The notes under the pieces were generated by a model that was not told the origin of the DNA, did no database searches, and was given only the letters and a program-made list of their open reading frames with translations. Made by a program: the position numbers and the translations under genes. From Epichloe hybrida (lineage: Eukaryota > Ascomycota > Sordariomycetes > Hypocreales > Clavicipitaceae), in contig JAFEKR010000005.1 of NCBI GenBank assembly GCA_019022495.1, positions 2,976,001 through 3,040,000 of the forward strand: DNA of 64,000 nucleotides. Direction: 5' to 3'. How positions within the stretch are numbered: the stretch's first letter is position 1; every line of letters begins with the position of its first letter. This document shows positions 12,265 to 23,828 of this stretch, one piece after another.

Positions 12265-13429
12265 ATAGTGCCCCGCAAGGGCTAGCATAGCTAATACATC
12301 AACCTTTACCACAATCCCTTACACCCACCCAGGCATTCTCCGTCTCAGAGTTTCAAGGCCGAATCCACAGGTTGTGCTTCGCAACAAGTCTCTCCTTCCT
12401 CGCAGGCGTCTGCGTAAGTCGTACACGGCATTTGTCAATGGCGAAGATGCGAGTGGTGCGCAAATATGTCGCCGTCCGACTTGGACATGATGCGAGCGTC
12501 AGTTGCATGACCGTGTACTCCATAACTCGGTCGGGATCTACATATTGACTTGTTCAATCTGCCAAGTTGTTCCTTTCATTACGGTGCGGCGGAGCTCGCG
12601 CGACCCGCGGACCGTTCCGCCCACCCCCGCCCCCCGGCGCCAGACCCTGCGTCCGTTGGAAATTCCGGCAACTTCTAGTCGGCGCCGCCGAGACCAACAA
12701 CTAGTGAAACTGACTTTATTCTCCGAGGGGCTAAGCCGGCTGCCCCGTTGCTTGCTGCGTGCGCGCGGCCACCCTCACGTTTTGCAAGGCCGTTCAGAAT
12801 TGGGAGTCGATTTGAGAAAGCGAGGTCCTGTTGAAGCAGCGTGTGCAGCTGTCGGGAGCAACCCGTCGTGTGCCCAATCGACCAGACCTTCTCAAAAATT
12901 AATGGCACCCTCCCTGGGTGAAGAGTGGCATGGGCGGACTGTGGATTTGGCAAGTCTGTTCTTCTGCCTTTCCTCCTCTTTGCAAGACTTCATAAGTCGT
13001 GGTCTGGTCATGTCCAGAGCCTGCGGGGCGTGGGTTTGTTTATCTGAGTCAAGTCTAGTCAAGTCTAGTTAAGTCTAGTTAAGTTAAGTCTAGTTGAGTT
13101 GAGTCTAGTTGAGTCGAGTCTAGTCGAGTTCACCTGGTAGGCGGACGGAAGATGCAAGTCGCCATCGTCCGTGTCTCACCAAGTGATCCAGAGGAAGTGG
13201 CCGAGATGGTAGACTACAGTAAATGGGTTTGTTTCACCGGCCGCCACGGTGCAATCGAATGCCAACGTTGCACGGACGGCAGGACAAGCTGGAGCTCAGC
13301 GACGAAGTCCGACAATGAAGTTCATCCCAATGTGGACAAAAAGTAGATGAGGCTGAGAGGTTGGTGAGCCTACTTGGGCTTGTGGTCATGGTGCAAGCGT
13401 GAGAATCTGGCTGCTTGAAGAGTCCTGCG
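12265..13429. other. Left edge of the balanced-composition island, no gene supported
   Basis: Composition changes abruptly near 12230-12300 from AT-rich repeat to GC-rich sequence. Overlapping open frames on both strands at 12503-13072 show no family resemblance or splice structure. A 10-base minisatellite (13046-13131) lies inside. Nothing else is supported. Confidence 0.6.
13046..13131. repeat. Minisatellite of 10-base unit related to gtctagttaa
   Basis: About eight near-tandem copies of gtctagt(t/c)(a/g)a with five-base variants (gttaa, gttga) between. Non-coding by appearance. It lies about 300 bases from a decayed kinase-like fragment. Confidence 0.8.
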
Positions 13430-13750
13430 TTATGGTACCACATCTGAAACAGGGTGCCAGTGGTCGTATATGCGGTGAAAAGTTTTCCTCTTCTCCGTAT
13501 CAGAGAGTCGTGGCCAGATATTCTCCAGAGATTTCTCGTGAATGAAGTCCATGGTGATGAACAAGCCTAGGCGCAAATGATGGGTACATGAGGCAGCGTA
13601 CTGCATGGCCTCCAGCCTCTGCCGCGAACACGGCCCTTTGATCAACTGCTTGCGTGAGACTTGCACAATTTTTCGCTGCTCATCGTGCATAATTTTTCTG
13701 CTGAAGAACATGTGAATGAAGAGAATCCGATCTTCAAGCTTGTACACCAT
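13430..13750 (-). pseudogene. Decayed fragment of a fungal APH/choline-kinase-like protein (protein-kinase-like fold)
   Basis: The 106-residue minus-strand frame contains blocks typical of fungal aminoglycoside-phosphotransferase-like proteins: MVYKLEDRI at the start, SRKQLIKGPC and LEAMQYAA (the helix after the nucleotide lysine region), then ITMDFIHEKSLENIWPRLSD, the hinge and following helix. The normal IPVPKV segment between the second and third blocks is missing. The frame stops before the catalytic HxDxxxxN and metal-binding DxD motifs, and no continuation was found downstream in any frame. Codons upstream of the Met (reading LEALFRS) remain in frame until a TGA, suggesting the true N-terminus was longer. 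I infer a truncated relic. Catalytic activity is not possible from what is visible. Confidence 0.55.
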
Positions 13751-14002
13751 GGAGCGAAAGAGTGCCTCCAGAACCCATCACAGCCTGCGTGATATACCGT
13801 TGCGGGCACCTTCTCTAATGCAGCTCGTCAAGATGCTGGTTTTCCAGTGTGATATATAGAGTGATGGTCATCACAAAGCCAATATCTGGATCGTGGTGTC
13901 GACGCGAAAGTGTTGAAAAGTCGTTGACAACTGCGGAGTAAATAGACTGACCTGCAGTTAGAAGCAACGCATACTTCTTCAATACCTTTCACTTCTCCCA
14001 CC

Positions 14003-14161
14003 ATGCAAGTTTCTACTCTTGTCATCTTGGTCATCGGCATTATTGCTCTGGCTACGCCCGCGGCTGCTGGCCGATGCTGCTCCCTTTCGTGCGGATCTTG
14101 CCTGCTAGGAAAGGGAAATCGTTGCACAGCGGGTGGTTCTGCCGTCGTCTGCCGGTTCTAG
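14003..14161 (+). CDS. Small cysteine-rich secreted peptide (52 aa), unknown family
   Basis: Single-exon frame with a strong start context (cccaccATGC). Residues 1-22 form a clear signal peptide: short N-region, hydrophobic core LVILVIGIIALA, then TPAAA with a likely cut after Ala22. The mature part is only 30 residues, begins GRCCSLSCGSC, and holds six cysteines (25, 26, 30, 33, 41, 50), enough for three disulfide bonds, with several Gly/Ser and a basic end CRF. A TATA-like tatata lies near 13854. Secretion, small size and cysteine density match fungal effector-like or antimicrobial-like peptides, but I recognise no family and assign no activity. Its position between two decayed fragments near the repeat boundary is typical of fast-evolving secreted genes. 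Expression is unproven. Confidence 0.6.
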   Translation: MQVSTLVILVIGIIALATPAAAGRCCSLSCGSCLLGKGNRCTAGGSAVVCRF

Positions 14162-15024
14162 AAGCACAACTTGACGCACATGGTCGATGCTGCCGCGAAG
14201 AAGCTGCCCTGACTTGGTTGAGAACTTGAGAACGCTTGGAGCCTTGCTCTGACGAGTTTGTGGGTGATGGTGGCGTGGAGTGGGAGAGCAACGTCACTGA
14301 ATCGAGATTCTTTGAGACCAGGCCGCTTGTGCTGAACCAATCAAATCAGGCAGGTTCACCTGATCCCGCTGCGCATCCCTGCCGGCCGGAACAACGTGCC
14401 GTGCCGCCCCGTCGAATCATCGCACTGCCCCCCCCCCATCGTGGTGTCAACCGCGAAAGCAGCTCTGCTTTGTGTCCCTACAACACACCGTCTCCCTTCA
14501 CCAGCCAACTGGACTTAACGTACCGAGCAGTATTCGGATACCGGGCGAGCGAAGACTTGGTTGGTATTCACGCATCAAGCCGTTGCAGCCTCCTCAAATA
14601 AAGAATATGGTGTCCGCAGAACCGCCCACCTTTGCTGCAAGGCCCGGAATTCGCTTACATTCTTCGATCTACAATCCCAATTGGTGCCGGTCTGGGTAGT
14701 AGTTCTAGCGTTTGCGTTTGCCTGAGCACAGCGCTAACTCCTTCAGATACGCACCCGACCAGCCTGGGCATTCGTGGGGGAGTTATGCATCCATAGAGAT
14801 GCTAGCGGGGTGGATCCTTGTTATCAATACCCAATACCCGCGCCCCACGGCCGCATAAGTAGAAAAAGTATAAAGGCTAAAAGACCATTCCCCTATGACA
14901 ATAGAGCTGGTCCTGAATGCAATGGGCTAAACTCACCGATTCGGCGTAAGAGCTTATCTCATCCACTAACTTCAGCCGTGATGCCACGCGCGATGCTGTT
15001 AACCGCCTAGGAACGCCAATTTGA

Positions 15025-15279
15025 CTAAACCACGGATTCCTTGATTTACGATGAGTCTCTCACCCCTCCCTAGAGCGCGTCCGTGAGCTTGTAGATTATG
15101 CAGGTATTGGCTGGACAAAGCTCTTAGATGTTGACTAGGAAACCGTGGCAAAACTTGAACAGAAGTTTATTGCGGAAGGCTTTCGAGAGGATGGCGAGGT
15201 CATTGACCAGGAAAAGTTTGAGAATGCCGTCGGTGCTCGTGGTATTGGTGCAGGGGTACAGGAAGACCGTGAAGGATAA
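15025..15279 (+). pseudogene. Decayed coding fragment, unidentified
   Basis: One frame from 15025 reads like a conserved globular protein (RVRELVDYAGIGWTKLLDVD, then ETVAKLEQKFIAEGFREDGE and VIDQEKFENAVGARG). It is broken by TGA at 15052-15054 and TAG at 15136-15138 and ends at TAA 15277-15279. Charged and hydrophobic residues alternate as in amphipathic helices. The first stop replaces a position where Trp would fit and the second one where Trp or Gln would fit, as point mutations would produce. No start, splice sites or flanking exons were found. I cannot name the family. Confidence 0.4.
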
Positions 15280-15848
15280 GAAGTTCGAAGCTCGCGGTTC
15301 TTGGCGATGTAAATCTAGAACAGCAGCTCGTCAAACAAGCAAGTCATTCTGCGCTGTGATTGAAATCAAGCACGAAGACGTCCCTTTGGCAGCCGACCGC
15401 GGCAAGCGACCGGCAGGATCGAATCACAACCCAAATTCTGGGATTGTCTCTAGACCTCAGAGGGCATGGCTTTCGGCAGAGTAACCGAGAACTACCTCTT
15501 TTCCGGACCCGTTGTCTCAACGTCGCGCGGCGGACACTGCGCAGATTCCCATTGTGAATTCTGAATGCATTCTGAACGCGTGTGCATGCGGCGGCCTTGT
15601 CTGATAGCGGCCCAATGACCCTGAAAACGCCGCAAGCGGGCGCCAGCCAGTGGCGTGCAGGAGATTGTGCAAAATCGGCAGTCGTGTCAGCATCATGATT
15701 CATCATCGAAAATCACTTTGGCTTCCTTCCTCCCTCCCTTCCTCCATTTCGGTCACACCTCAGCCACGTCGTTTCGACGCCAAATATTCAAGGCTGACGC
15801 TGCTGTCTCATCTGAACAGGCACAAGACGTCGACGTCTGCTAACAAAC

Positions 15849-17751
15849 ATGGCAAGGCACACGGAGCTTTTCGAAGTTCGCCCATCGTCACCCTCGTCAC
15901 CCTTGTCACCCTCGTCACTCTTGTCAACCCCGCCAGAATGTGCTCGGCCGAGCTTCGATGCATCGAGTCTCGATGGCTTGACGCTTTATGAGAAGAAATG
16001 CCATCTGATCAACCGGGAAATTGATCGCCAGGGTATGGGCCGATATCAATGGTACATCTGGATCCTGTGCGGCTTCGGATACTTCCTCGACCTGCTCTGG
16101 GCTCAAGCCTTTGGCCTGGTTCTGAGCCCCGTCCAGCAGGAGATGGGATTTGGTGACAGTCAATCGGGAAAAATCTCGACGAGCTTCAACGCTGGCCTGA
16201 CGGCGGGTGCCATATTCTGGGGGCTAATGTCGGACATTGTTGGTTGGTCGCCAAGTCCATCACGGATACCCTGCCAAAGTGTGAATTGACTAACGACCCA
16301 TATGTGTCTTGACAGGTCGTCGCTGGGCGTTCAACCTGACCTGCCTCTTCACCAGCACGTTTGGCCTCTGTCTTGGGTTTGCCAATAATTACACGACGCT
16401 GCTGGTCATAACCGCCTTCGTCGGGTTCGGCGTCGGGGGAAATATCCCCGTCGACAGCGCGATTCTGCTGGAATATATCCCGCAGGTACGTACGTTGTCG
16501 TACATCTGTAACCGAGTTTCCGACCTCCTGACTTTTGCATCCGCAGAACCGCCGTTTCTTGCTCGCCTGTTTATCCATCTTCCAGCCCCTCGGGGTTGTC
16601 GTTTGCAGTGCAATAGCATTTGCCTTCATCCCGGTATATTCGTGCTCCCCAAATTTCTCCCAGACGAAGCCTCTGCCTTCATGCCGTACGAGCCTACCCG
16701 ATAGCGCCTGCTGCCAACGATCGGACAACATGGGCTGGCGCTACCTCCTGTATACGCTGGGCGCCTTGTCGTTTGTCGTCTTCTTCCTCCGATTTGCCAT
16801 TTTCACTTTTCGAGAAACTCCCAAGTATCTGTTATACAAGGGTCAAGATGCCCAGGCCATAGAGGTCATGCAGCACATGGCTGAGGTAAACAAACAGCAA
16901 TGTCGCCTGACTGTTGAGCATCTTCAGTCGCTCGGACGGGGTTCCGATTCTGGTATCGAAGATGCTGCTTCTTCTGACTCTCTCATCCCGGGACGGAAAG
17001 GAATGTTGTCGCTGGACAAGAAATTTTTCAAGTTCCGCCGATGGTTGGAGAGATACAAGATGCTTTTTGGAGGTCTCCGGATGACGCGCCTAACCATATT
17101 GGTTTGGCTTACATACATCCTGGACTTTTCAGGTTTCACTGTGGCTGGTACGTGAGCATCATTTACTCGTCCTGACTGCGTTTGGTGCTTACGTTTGACC
17201 ATTGACTAGGCTTTTATCTCCCCCGAATCCTTGCCCTGAAGAACGGTGCCGCATCCGCAAGTCTGAAGTTTACATACGCTGCGTACATCTACACATATGC
17301 TCCAGGAATCATTGGTGTTCTGTTAGGAGCCTTTGTAGGTCGCGTACCCGCCATTGGACGCAAATGGACAATGGTTCTTTCATCGGGACTCATGGGAATG
17401 TCCATCATCCTTCTCTCCAAGGCCGATTCAATCCCCAAGCGGGAGGGTCTCTTTGCGCTGGAGTATTTCTTCCAGTCCATGTTCAATGCGGTGCTCTACG
17501 GATGGACACCTGAAGCTTTCCCCGCGCCAGTCAGAGGTACAGCATGCGGAGTGGCGAGTTTCTGGGGTAGATTGTTCGGCATAGTAAGTCCTCTTATCGC
17601 CCAGCATCTGTATGGCAAGACGACTGGGCCCGATGGAAACGGGGACGTCAACGCCGTGCTATATCTGGCGGGGGGGATGTCTTTGGGGTGTGTCATAACG
17701 ACGGCGTTGTTGCCGTCGAATTTGATGCAGGCCGAGGATGAGCGCTCTTGA
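15849..17751 (+). CDS. MFS transporter, sugar/SV2-like (568 aa, four exons)
   Basis: Proposed exons are 15849-16242, 16316-16485, 16547-17147 and 17210-17751; all three introns have GT-AG ends and a CTAAC/CTGAC-like branch site, and the frame is kept. The protein is a plasma-membrane carrier of the major facilitator superfamily. A cytoplasmic N-tail with a Ser-Pro repeat (residues about 12-28) precedes the first membrane segments (YIWILCGFGYFLDLLWA). The loop 2-3 signature GLMSDIVGRRWAFN is formed across intron 1. The motif FRETPKYLLYKGQ follows segment 6, a long charged loop separates the halves, and VGRVPAIGRKW is the second-half loop 8-9 counterpart. About 12 hydrophobic segments can be counted. 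The start has good context (aaacATGG). The architecture resembles the eukaryotic SV2/metabolite-H+ symporter branch; the substrate cannot be told. No gene within 2 kb suggests a cluster. Confidence 0.85.
15886..15927 (+). repeat. 9-base coding repeat in the MFS N-terminus
   Basis: Four to five copies of gtcacc(c/t)tc/tt encode a Ser-Pro/Leu-Ser stretch in the cytoplasmic tail. It is in frame, so unit gain or loss would change tail length without breaking the gene. Confidence 0.7.
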
Positions 17752-20293
17752 GAAGTCTCATATTATACAATACTTATTGTTTATGGATGAATCCAACTTG
17801 AGGGAAAAAAAAAGGCACCGGCTTGAACGAAGCGGCGCGGCGGAGCTGACCATTCTGCACTGCAAGGTGGCCCGGTGACTTGTTCAATTGGCAATTACAG
17901 ATATGATCTCCGGAGGTCGTGGTGAAAGACCTAGACCGAGTGGCTTGATCGTTGGCGTCTACGGAGTTCGCAGACTACTGACGCGTTCTCCCCTCAAAAA
18001 GTGCGAGAACTTAGCGCCAAGAAGAGTCCGGAGACAGCCCATCCTTCATCCGCGGCTGATGAGTTCGCCTGCCTCTCATACACCAAAATACGACGTGTCA
18101 TGCTTCATGCTGACTACGAAGAGATCATGCAGTGGCAACTAGGCCTGAAGAGGAATAGCACAGGAGTTTACAATGGCTGAGACAGAGACCATGATGAAGT
18201 CCTCATCAATAGTCCGCCCTGCGCCTGACTAATAAAGATCCTTGTTCTTGTTGAGATTCTGAATCAGGTATCTTCTCGGGCAAAATGTCTGTGAAATGTA
18301 CTTGCTGCTGGATGCTTACGTACAACTCAGGTACGTGGAGACGAACCCAATTGCCGAAGTATCAAAGTGATTAATCACAATTCAGCCGTTGTCAAGCCTC
18401 GCCCGCATGGCTTTTCGTCTCGTGCTTACTCCGTAGTGCGCTCGAATTAGTCCGTACATGGTCACCAATAAGACGTACTATATTAGGTGATCTGCGCTCA
18501 CAGATGTTGATGCGGATCCATGTTGTTTACGTATGTAGAACACGGCTTGCAGTCACGTGTGAGACAACGGTTGGTGAGCTCGTCGATTGCCTCGGAAGCA
18601 AATCATGGCCAAGACTGACTCAGGTTTCAGGACCCACCTCATGTTGAGCAATTGCCCTCCGCGAGATTTACCTAAAATGGAACATGGCGCTCCGGAGGCC
18701 AGGTGGTGGACGAGCTACGATCGGGGAAGCTGCAACTTCAACGTTGCTTACGGAGCTTTGGTCACGCATCGTAAACATATGCTCCGTGTGCGATGATCCA
18801 AAGAACAAACTCTGCCGTTGCTCAGATCTGCCCGTCTTTCATTTCACAGCGACTAGTCCTCTCGCCCGTCCCGTCCGCGGGGCGAGGCGGATGTTAGGGG
18901 GCGGCCCTGCCCGGGGTTGGTTTGCTAGTTTGTTGGGGGGGGGAGGGGGGCGACCAAGACTTTGACAACGGCGACCCCAAGACTTTGACAACCAGGCTAT
19001 TCTGTGGCTGTCAGTTGTGCTGTTTGGGCTAGAATCTAATACTGCTAGTCCGACGTTGGCCTGCCATTGTGGCAGAGCATGGCGTTTTCTACGAGCAACT
19101 GCCGAGTGCCCGGCAATGAGCATGCCTCCTCTGAGTCCTCTCCACGAGGTTTGCCTCGGAACCACGACATGGACATGGACGACTGTGAGAATCGACCCCT
19201 GGATGCAACAGTGCAGGCAGGCTGCAGCTGGCTACGACTGGCCCATGCGCAACAGCCAGCCGGCGCGCCTTCCCTCTTCCCCGTCAAAGTGGATTACTGA
19301 TTAATGCATATGTAGATATATTAGTGGGTATACTCCGTACGTCCGTATGTACATTAAATTCCCGTTTTCTGTCAAGCAAACTCCAAGCGGCTTGTTGGGA
19401 AAAGGAGAAACACGGCCCGCAAGGCCAGAGTCTGCCCCGATGTAACCGCAGGCAACCGGGTCCGCAGAAAGTCGACTCTGCAAATTTCTTTCGCAATCCA
19501 GTTCCCAACGTGGCCTGGTTCCTTTCATCTGACATGTGCCGCGCCTTTCCCCGCAGGATCCTGGTTGGGCAGTCACCACCATGTAGGTGCTGCTGCTCTT
19601 GTATTTACAATGTACGTACATAGTGTCAATCCGGGCTAAGACATTGATGATACGCTTCACTCCATTGGCGAATGACAGATTACCGGGCCAGGGACGAAAA
19701 TCAAACCGCTGTACTGGTGGCTTGCCGCTAGTAACATTGTGAACAAGAAGGGTGCGACCGGTCGAAAGCTGCGTAAGACGGAGAGGTATGTCTGGTTTCA
19801 GAGACAATATATATCTCTCTCTCTCGTCCGCAACTTTTCCCCGTGGGGAAGAAGAAAAAAGGAGGCACGTAATTCATAACTCACCCGAATCGACTCGAAA
19901 CCCCGATTTTGCGGGTGCTCACACAATCACATCGCTGCCTCTTCACTTTGTCATCAGAGCCAACGCACTTTTGTGGAGAGAGAGGCCGCCTTGCAGCTAT
20001 AGCTCCTCGGGGGATTTTTTTGGGCTTCGTTCTTCCACGTCCTTCTCCATCAGTCTCAAGGCATCCTACACACTCGACACTTGACATCCATTGTCTGTCA
20101 TACCAGGGCTGTCTTCATCCGCCGTTGGGGCCGCGAAGCAGGGTTCCGAACAAATTCGATGCCACTGGTCTTGGGGGCGAAATACAGCATTCGTTTTCCT
20201 TGTAAGAACCAAATTGGGTGTGGACGCCTTGAAGTCGGATCGATCAACAATTCTCCCACTCCATTGTCTTGAAACCTGCACTATTTGGCTACA
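17752..20293. other. Intergenic, no supported gene
   Basis: Open frames here are short, overlap on both strands and show no domain, signal peptide or splice pattern. A G-rich tract (about 18937-18952, broken by one A) and a CT run (19813-19825) are the only low-complexity features. The last 300 bases should hold the promoter and perhaps an upstream exon of the CFEM receptor. Confidence 0.5.
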
Positions 20294-21779
20294 ATGGGGA
20301 CCGTACACCAAGAGCTGGCGACGCTGTCTTCTTGCGCTGTGAGTTTATGACACAAGAGCTAGATTGACAGTCCATACAAGAGACAAGATCTGACCGCAAT
20401 TTGCACAGCAAACTTGCCTCAAGGCATCCTGTTCGCTCTCGGACCTAGCTTGTATCTGCGAAGCAGAGGCACAGCGCGCGCTGGACTACTGCCTGCGACT
20501 CAGCTGTCCCGTGCCAGAAGGCTACTGTATGCGCGAAATTGAACCCCCCCCCCCCCCCTTTCCAGGCACTCGGATCAGCCAACAAGTCGCTAATATTCAA
20601 TCTCGATAGATGCCCGCAAATTGGCAGGAATCGCGTGCCAGTTTCCCGTCAGAGACCACGGACCGAAGCTCAACACCATCGTCTACGTCCTCGGATCTAT
20701 GACGGGCTTCTGTATCATTGCTCGCGTCCTGTTCAAACAATTCTGGAGCTCCAAGCAGCGGCTGGACAACGACGACTGGACCATCTTGAGTGCCATCCCG
20801 ACGGGCACCGTCATCGTCGTCGTCGTCATCGTCGGCCTCAACGGGCACGGACTCGGCGTCGACCTGTGGGGGGTGCCTAACGAGGATATAAGGATATTCG
20901 GCATCTTCTTCTACATTGTTTCCGTTCTGTATCTTGTTCTCATGACACAGATCAAGCTGAGCCTGTGCTTCTTCTACCTCAACATCTTCCCGGGCAGGAC
21001 CGTGCGCATTTTCCTCTGGGCCACCCTTTATTTCCACGTGCTTACAGCGGCGACCTTTCTTGTCTCGGTCATCTTCTTTAGCTGTAACCCAATGCAGTAT
21101 CAGTGGGAGAAGTATGACTTGGTCGCGAGACCCCCGGCCCAGGGAAAATGCCTGAACATGAATGCCGCCGGATGGGCACACTCGGGAATCAGCGTGGCTT
21201 CGGATTTGTGACTCTTCGCCATGCCTCTCATCCAGGTGCGCAAACTGAAGTTGCATATAAAGAAGAAGATTGGTGTTGCTTTGATGTTCTTGATCGGCGC
21301 AACGTAAGTCTCATACAAAGCTCTCCTCTCCTTCACCCGTCTCGCCTCGTCTCGTTCGTGCCCTCACTCACCATTGCAAACCACCAACCAGTGTTACCGT
21401 TATATCCATTTTGCGCCTGAGATCAGTCGAGAGGTACACGAATACTACCAATCCGACCTCGGACCAGTGGGATATTGTCTGGTGGTCGACGCTTGAGATA
21501 ACCTCGGGCTTCATATGCACATCGCTGCCGACATTGCGCCTCATCCTGATACACGTCGCGCCTCGCACGTTTGACACGGACCGTCTCCGCGGCGATCAAC
21601 CAATTCAGATCTCCAAACCAAAGACGAGACCATCACCGCTCTGCTCTGGTCACACGCTTCCGACCCTTCTCGATCTCCGCGATCAGAAAAGCTCCGCGCA
21701 AAGTGCAGCCCGGGCACAAAGCCAGACGGCTCTGTGCGAAAATGGCGAGCCAATTGCCGGGAGAGAGTCTCCTGTCTGA
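20294..21779 (+). CDS. CFEM-domain PTH11/SAT4-like seven-helix membrane protein with an in-frame TGA
   Basis: Proposed exons are 20294-20338, 20409-20526, 20610-21303 and 21392-21779. Exons 1-2 encode a CFEM domain, an extracellular eight-cysteine module: SSCAQTC, SLSDLACICE, LDYCLRLSCP, and the eighth Cys in GIAC just after intron 2. Exon 3 holds membrane helices (from VYVLGSMTGFCIIARVLF on) of the fungal rhodopsin-like/SAT4 family, ending VRKLKLHIKKKIGVALMFLI. Exon 4 adds NPTSDQWDIVWWSTLEI, the last helix region and a polar tail. Members act as surface receptors, for example PTH11 in appressorium formation. Two oddities: codon 255 (21209-21211) is TGA where relatives have an aromatic or aliphatic residue, so translation would stop at 254 of 414 residues, mid-bundle; and no signal peptide precedes the CFEM, so an upstream exon may be missing. 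A 15-C run lies in intron 2. Possibly a recent pseudogene, or a sequence error. Confidence 0.75.
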
Positions 21780-22259
21780 GGAGAGAGGGCCCTTCGCAAT
21801 CAATCACATCATGTTTGCATCGATGGCTCACTAAGACATGCCAGGTCGTCTTGATGTAAATGTACAATTCGATGCATCGCAGGCGTTGCTCATAGTCATC
21901 CGTGTATGGAGGCGAATCTGTCCAATGCCAATGCCAACACCACGGTTGCGCTGCTATGAAGCCTCTCGCTCTTCTCCATTCCGCTGGAGAATCAGGACGA
22001 CTTGCAGCAACTCCGGCCGCAAGCTACTACATCAACGGCTGACCCACGAAACGAATGCAATGCGGTTGTCGGCATTGCAGGTCGATGCAGGTGAAGGGAG
22101 ATCATCAAGCCATAATCTGCAGACGCTGAATCGCACTTGGAAACTACCCAAGATGCCTTATTGTGCCAAATGTTGAAGCCGGACCGTCACTACAACTGCT
22201 AATGCATGGGCGTCGACGCAACGGTTGGGCCCAATGTCCAGACTGTTTATCGTCTTAAA

Positions 22260-22279
22260 GGGGGGGGGGGGCGGGGGGG
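22260..22279 (+). repeat. Poly-G tract
   Basis: Twelve G, one C, seven G. It could form quadruplex-like structures. Length is prone to sequencing error. Confidence 0.8.
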
Positions 22280-22457
22280 AGGAAGTCTTTTGTGGGAGAT
22301 GGCAAGACTTGAAAGGTATGGAGCGACTCTGGATTTGAAAAGAGGAAGATGGACAGAGATCGCTTGGGATCAATGTCAATTAATCTGCGAGCATACAGAA
22401 ATGACATTATGAACGGATTCATGTCCACATGACCATGCACCTTGGCGAAATTTACCC

Positions 22458-22483
22458 TTTTTTTTTTTTTTTTTTTTTTTTTT
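22458..22483 (+). repeat. Poly-T tract, 26 bases
   Basis: Uninterrupted run of T between ttaccc and ctagaa. No retroelement relics are visible beside it. Confidence 0.9.
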
Positions 22484-23828
22484 CTAGAATCTGTACTATA
22501 TTTTTCTACTACACTGCACTATTAATAACACATGATGAATGAACTTACTCTTCATTCTCATGAAAAAGATGGCGAGATGTCGCGAACGACGCGCGTGCAG
22601 GATGATGTCGACCACACCGACATTACACAGCGTGCTTGTTTCAGATGCCCCACGCCTAACAATGCCCCCGGTGATTATTTTACAAAATCTACATGACCTA
22701 ATATATCGTTTCTCCAACAGCTGCAATCAGCTATAAGGAATACTATTATTAGAGAGCTACAAGGGAAATGCGAAGGGCATAATACGCTACCAAAAGATAC
22801 ATTGCTTTCCATGTAAATCGTTCGCAAGTTCAGGTACCTGCTAGTCCTAGCCCCTATTTCCTCCATTTCCCAGATAACATCTAATTGGTTTGAATACCCC
22901 TGTCATGGATTTGTAAAATAATTCAGGGTGTGTATTGTGAAGAAGAGAGAAAAGGTTAATCATCCAACGTGGCATTTGACTCTCCACTGTCCACTGTCCA
23001 CCGTTGTACAGGAGCAGGGATCGACTCCCAAGCTCCGGCCTCGATCCTCGACCGCGCACGTGACAGGGCTTGTCCCAGGCTCCCATTAACCCACAAGCGG
23101 GGTCACCCGGTAATAAGTTCATCGTCACGGATCGATGGGCAAGGCCACATGACGAAAGCGCCGATCCGGGGAGGCAGGCATCCATTGTTCGTTCCTCAGC
23201 CCTGCGCGGCGTGCTTGGCGCACGCACGCCCTTGTCAAGTGATGGGCGGCACGGGAGCACGTACATTTGCGGCGCGAGACGGTCTTTGAAGATAGTGACG
23301 TTGGGACAGAACAGACAGTGATTCGGGCGTCATTGGGGGGGAGGGGGGGGTTAGATGGTGGCGTTGGGAACGTCCAGGTGGGTTTTCTCCTCATTTCCAG
23401 AGAGAATGGCCGGGCTTGGGCGTGTGGTGCACGACAATGATGGAAACCTGTCCGCGTCATTGTCTAGATTGTACTTGTGTTGTTATTGCATGTGACGGGA
23501 GTCACGGAGACGGGTGACCACCCGTGGCGGGCTGTGCGTGACGATATCCAGTGCTCTCGTGTACTACATGTAATAAGTTCAAACGTGCTCGCGGAGACAA
23601 GGAAAACATGCCAAGTCGACATGGTTGGATGTATTTTCCTCGATAAAGAGTGCTGCTGGCTTGGACGGCAAGCCAACAGGGACAAGCGAATATCCTACAC
23701 AGCCCTCGCCCAGAACGGTACTGAATGATGATAAATGTACAAACACAAAATGTTCCCGCCGAATATATGTACATATATGTACACGTTTGCAGTGATTTTA
23801 TACACGAACATAAACGCCAGTTTCAGTC

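Larger units (their letters stand above)
21780..23828. other. Intergenic, no supported gene
   Basis: Contains a poly-G tract (22260-22279, one C inside), a 26-base poly-T tract (22458-22483) and a G-rich tract (23335-23350). Open frames on both strands lack codon or family support. The part next to 23829 is the 3' flank of the hydrophobin gene. Confidence 0.5.

Noticed and set aside
12503..13072. 189-residue plus-strand frame at the left of the island
   Set aside because: Pro/Arg-rich, overlaps an antisense frame, no signal peptide, domain or splice pattern.
20597..21256. 219-residue minus-strand frame with a poly-Asp stretch
   Set aside because: Antisense to exon 3 of the CFEM receptor; the poly-Asp is the reverse of a gtc repeat.
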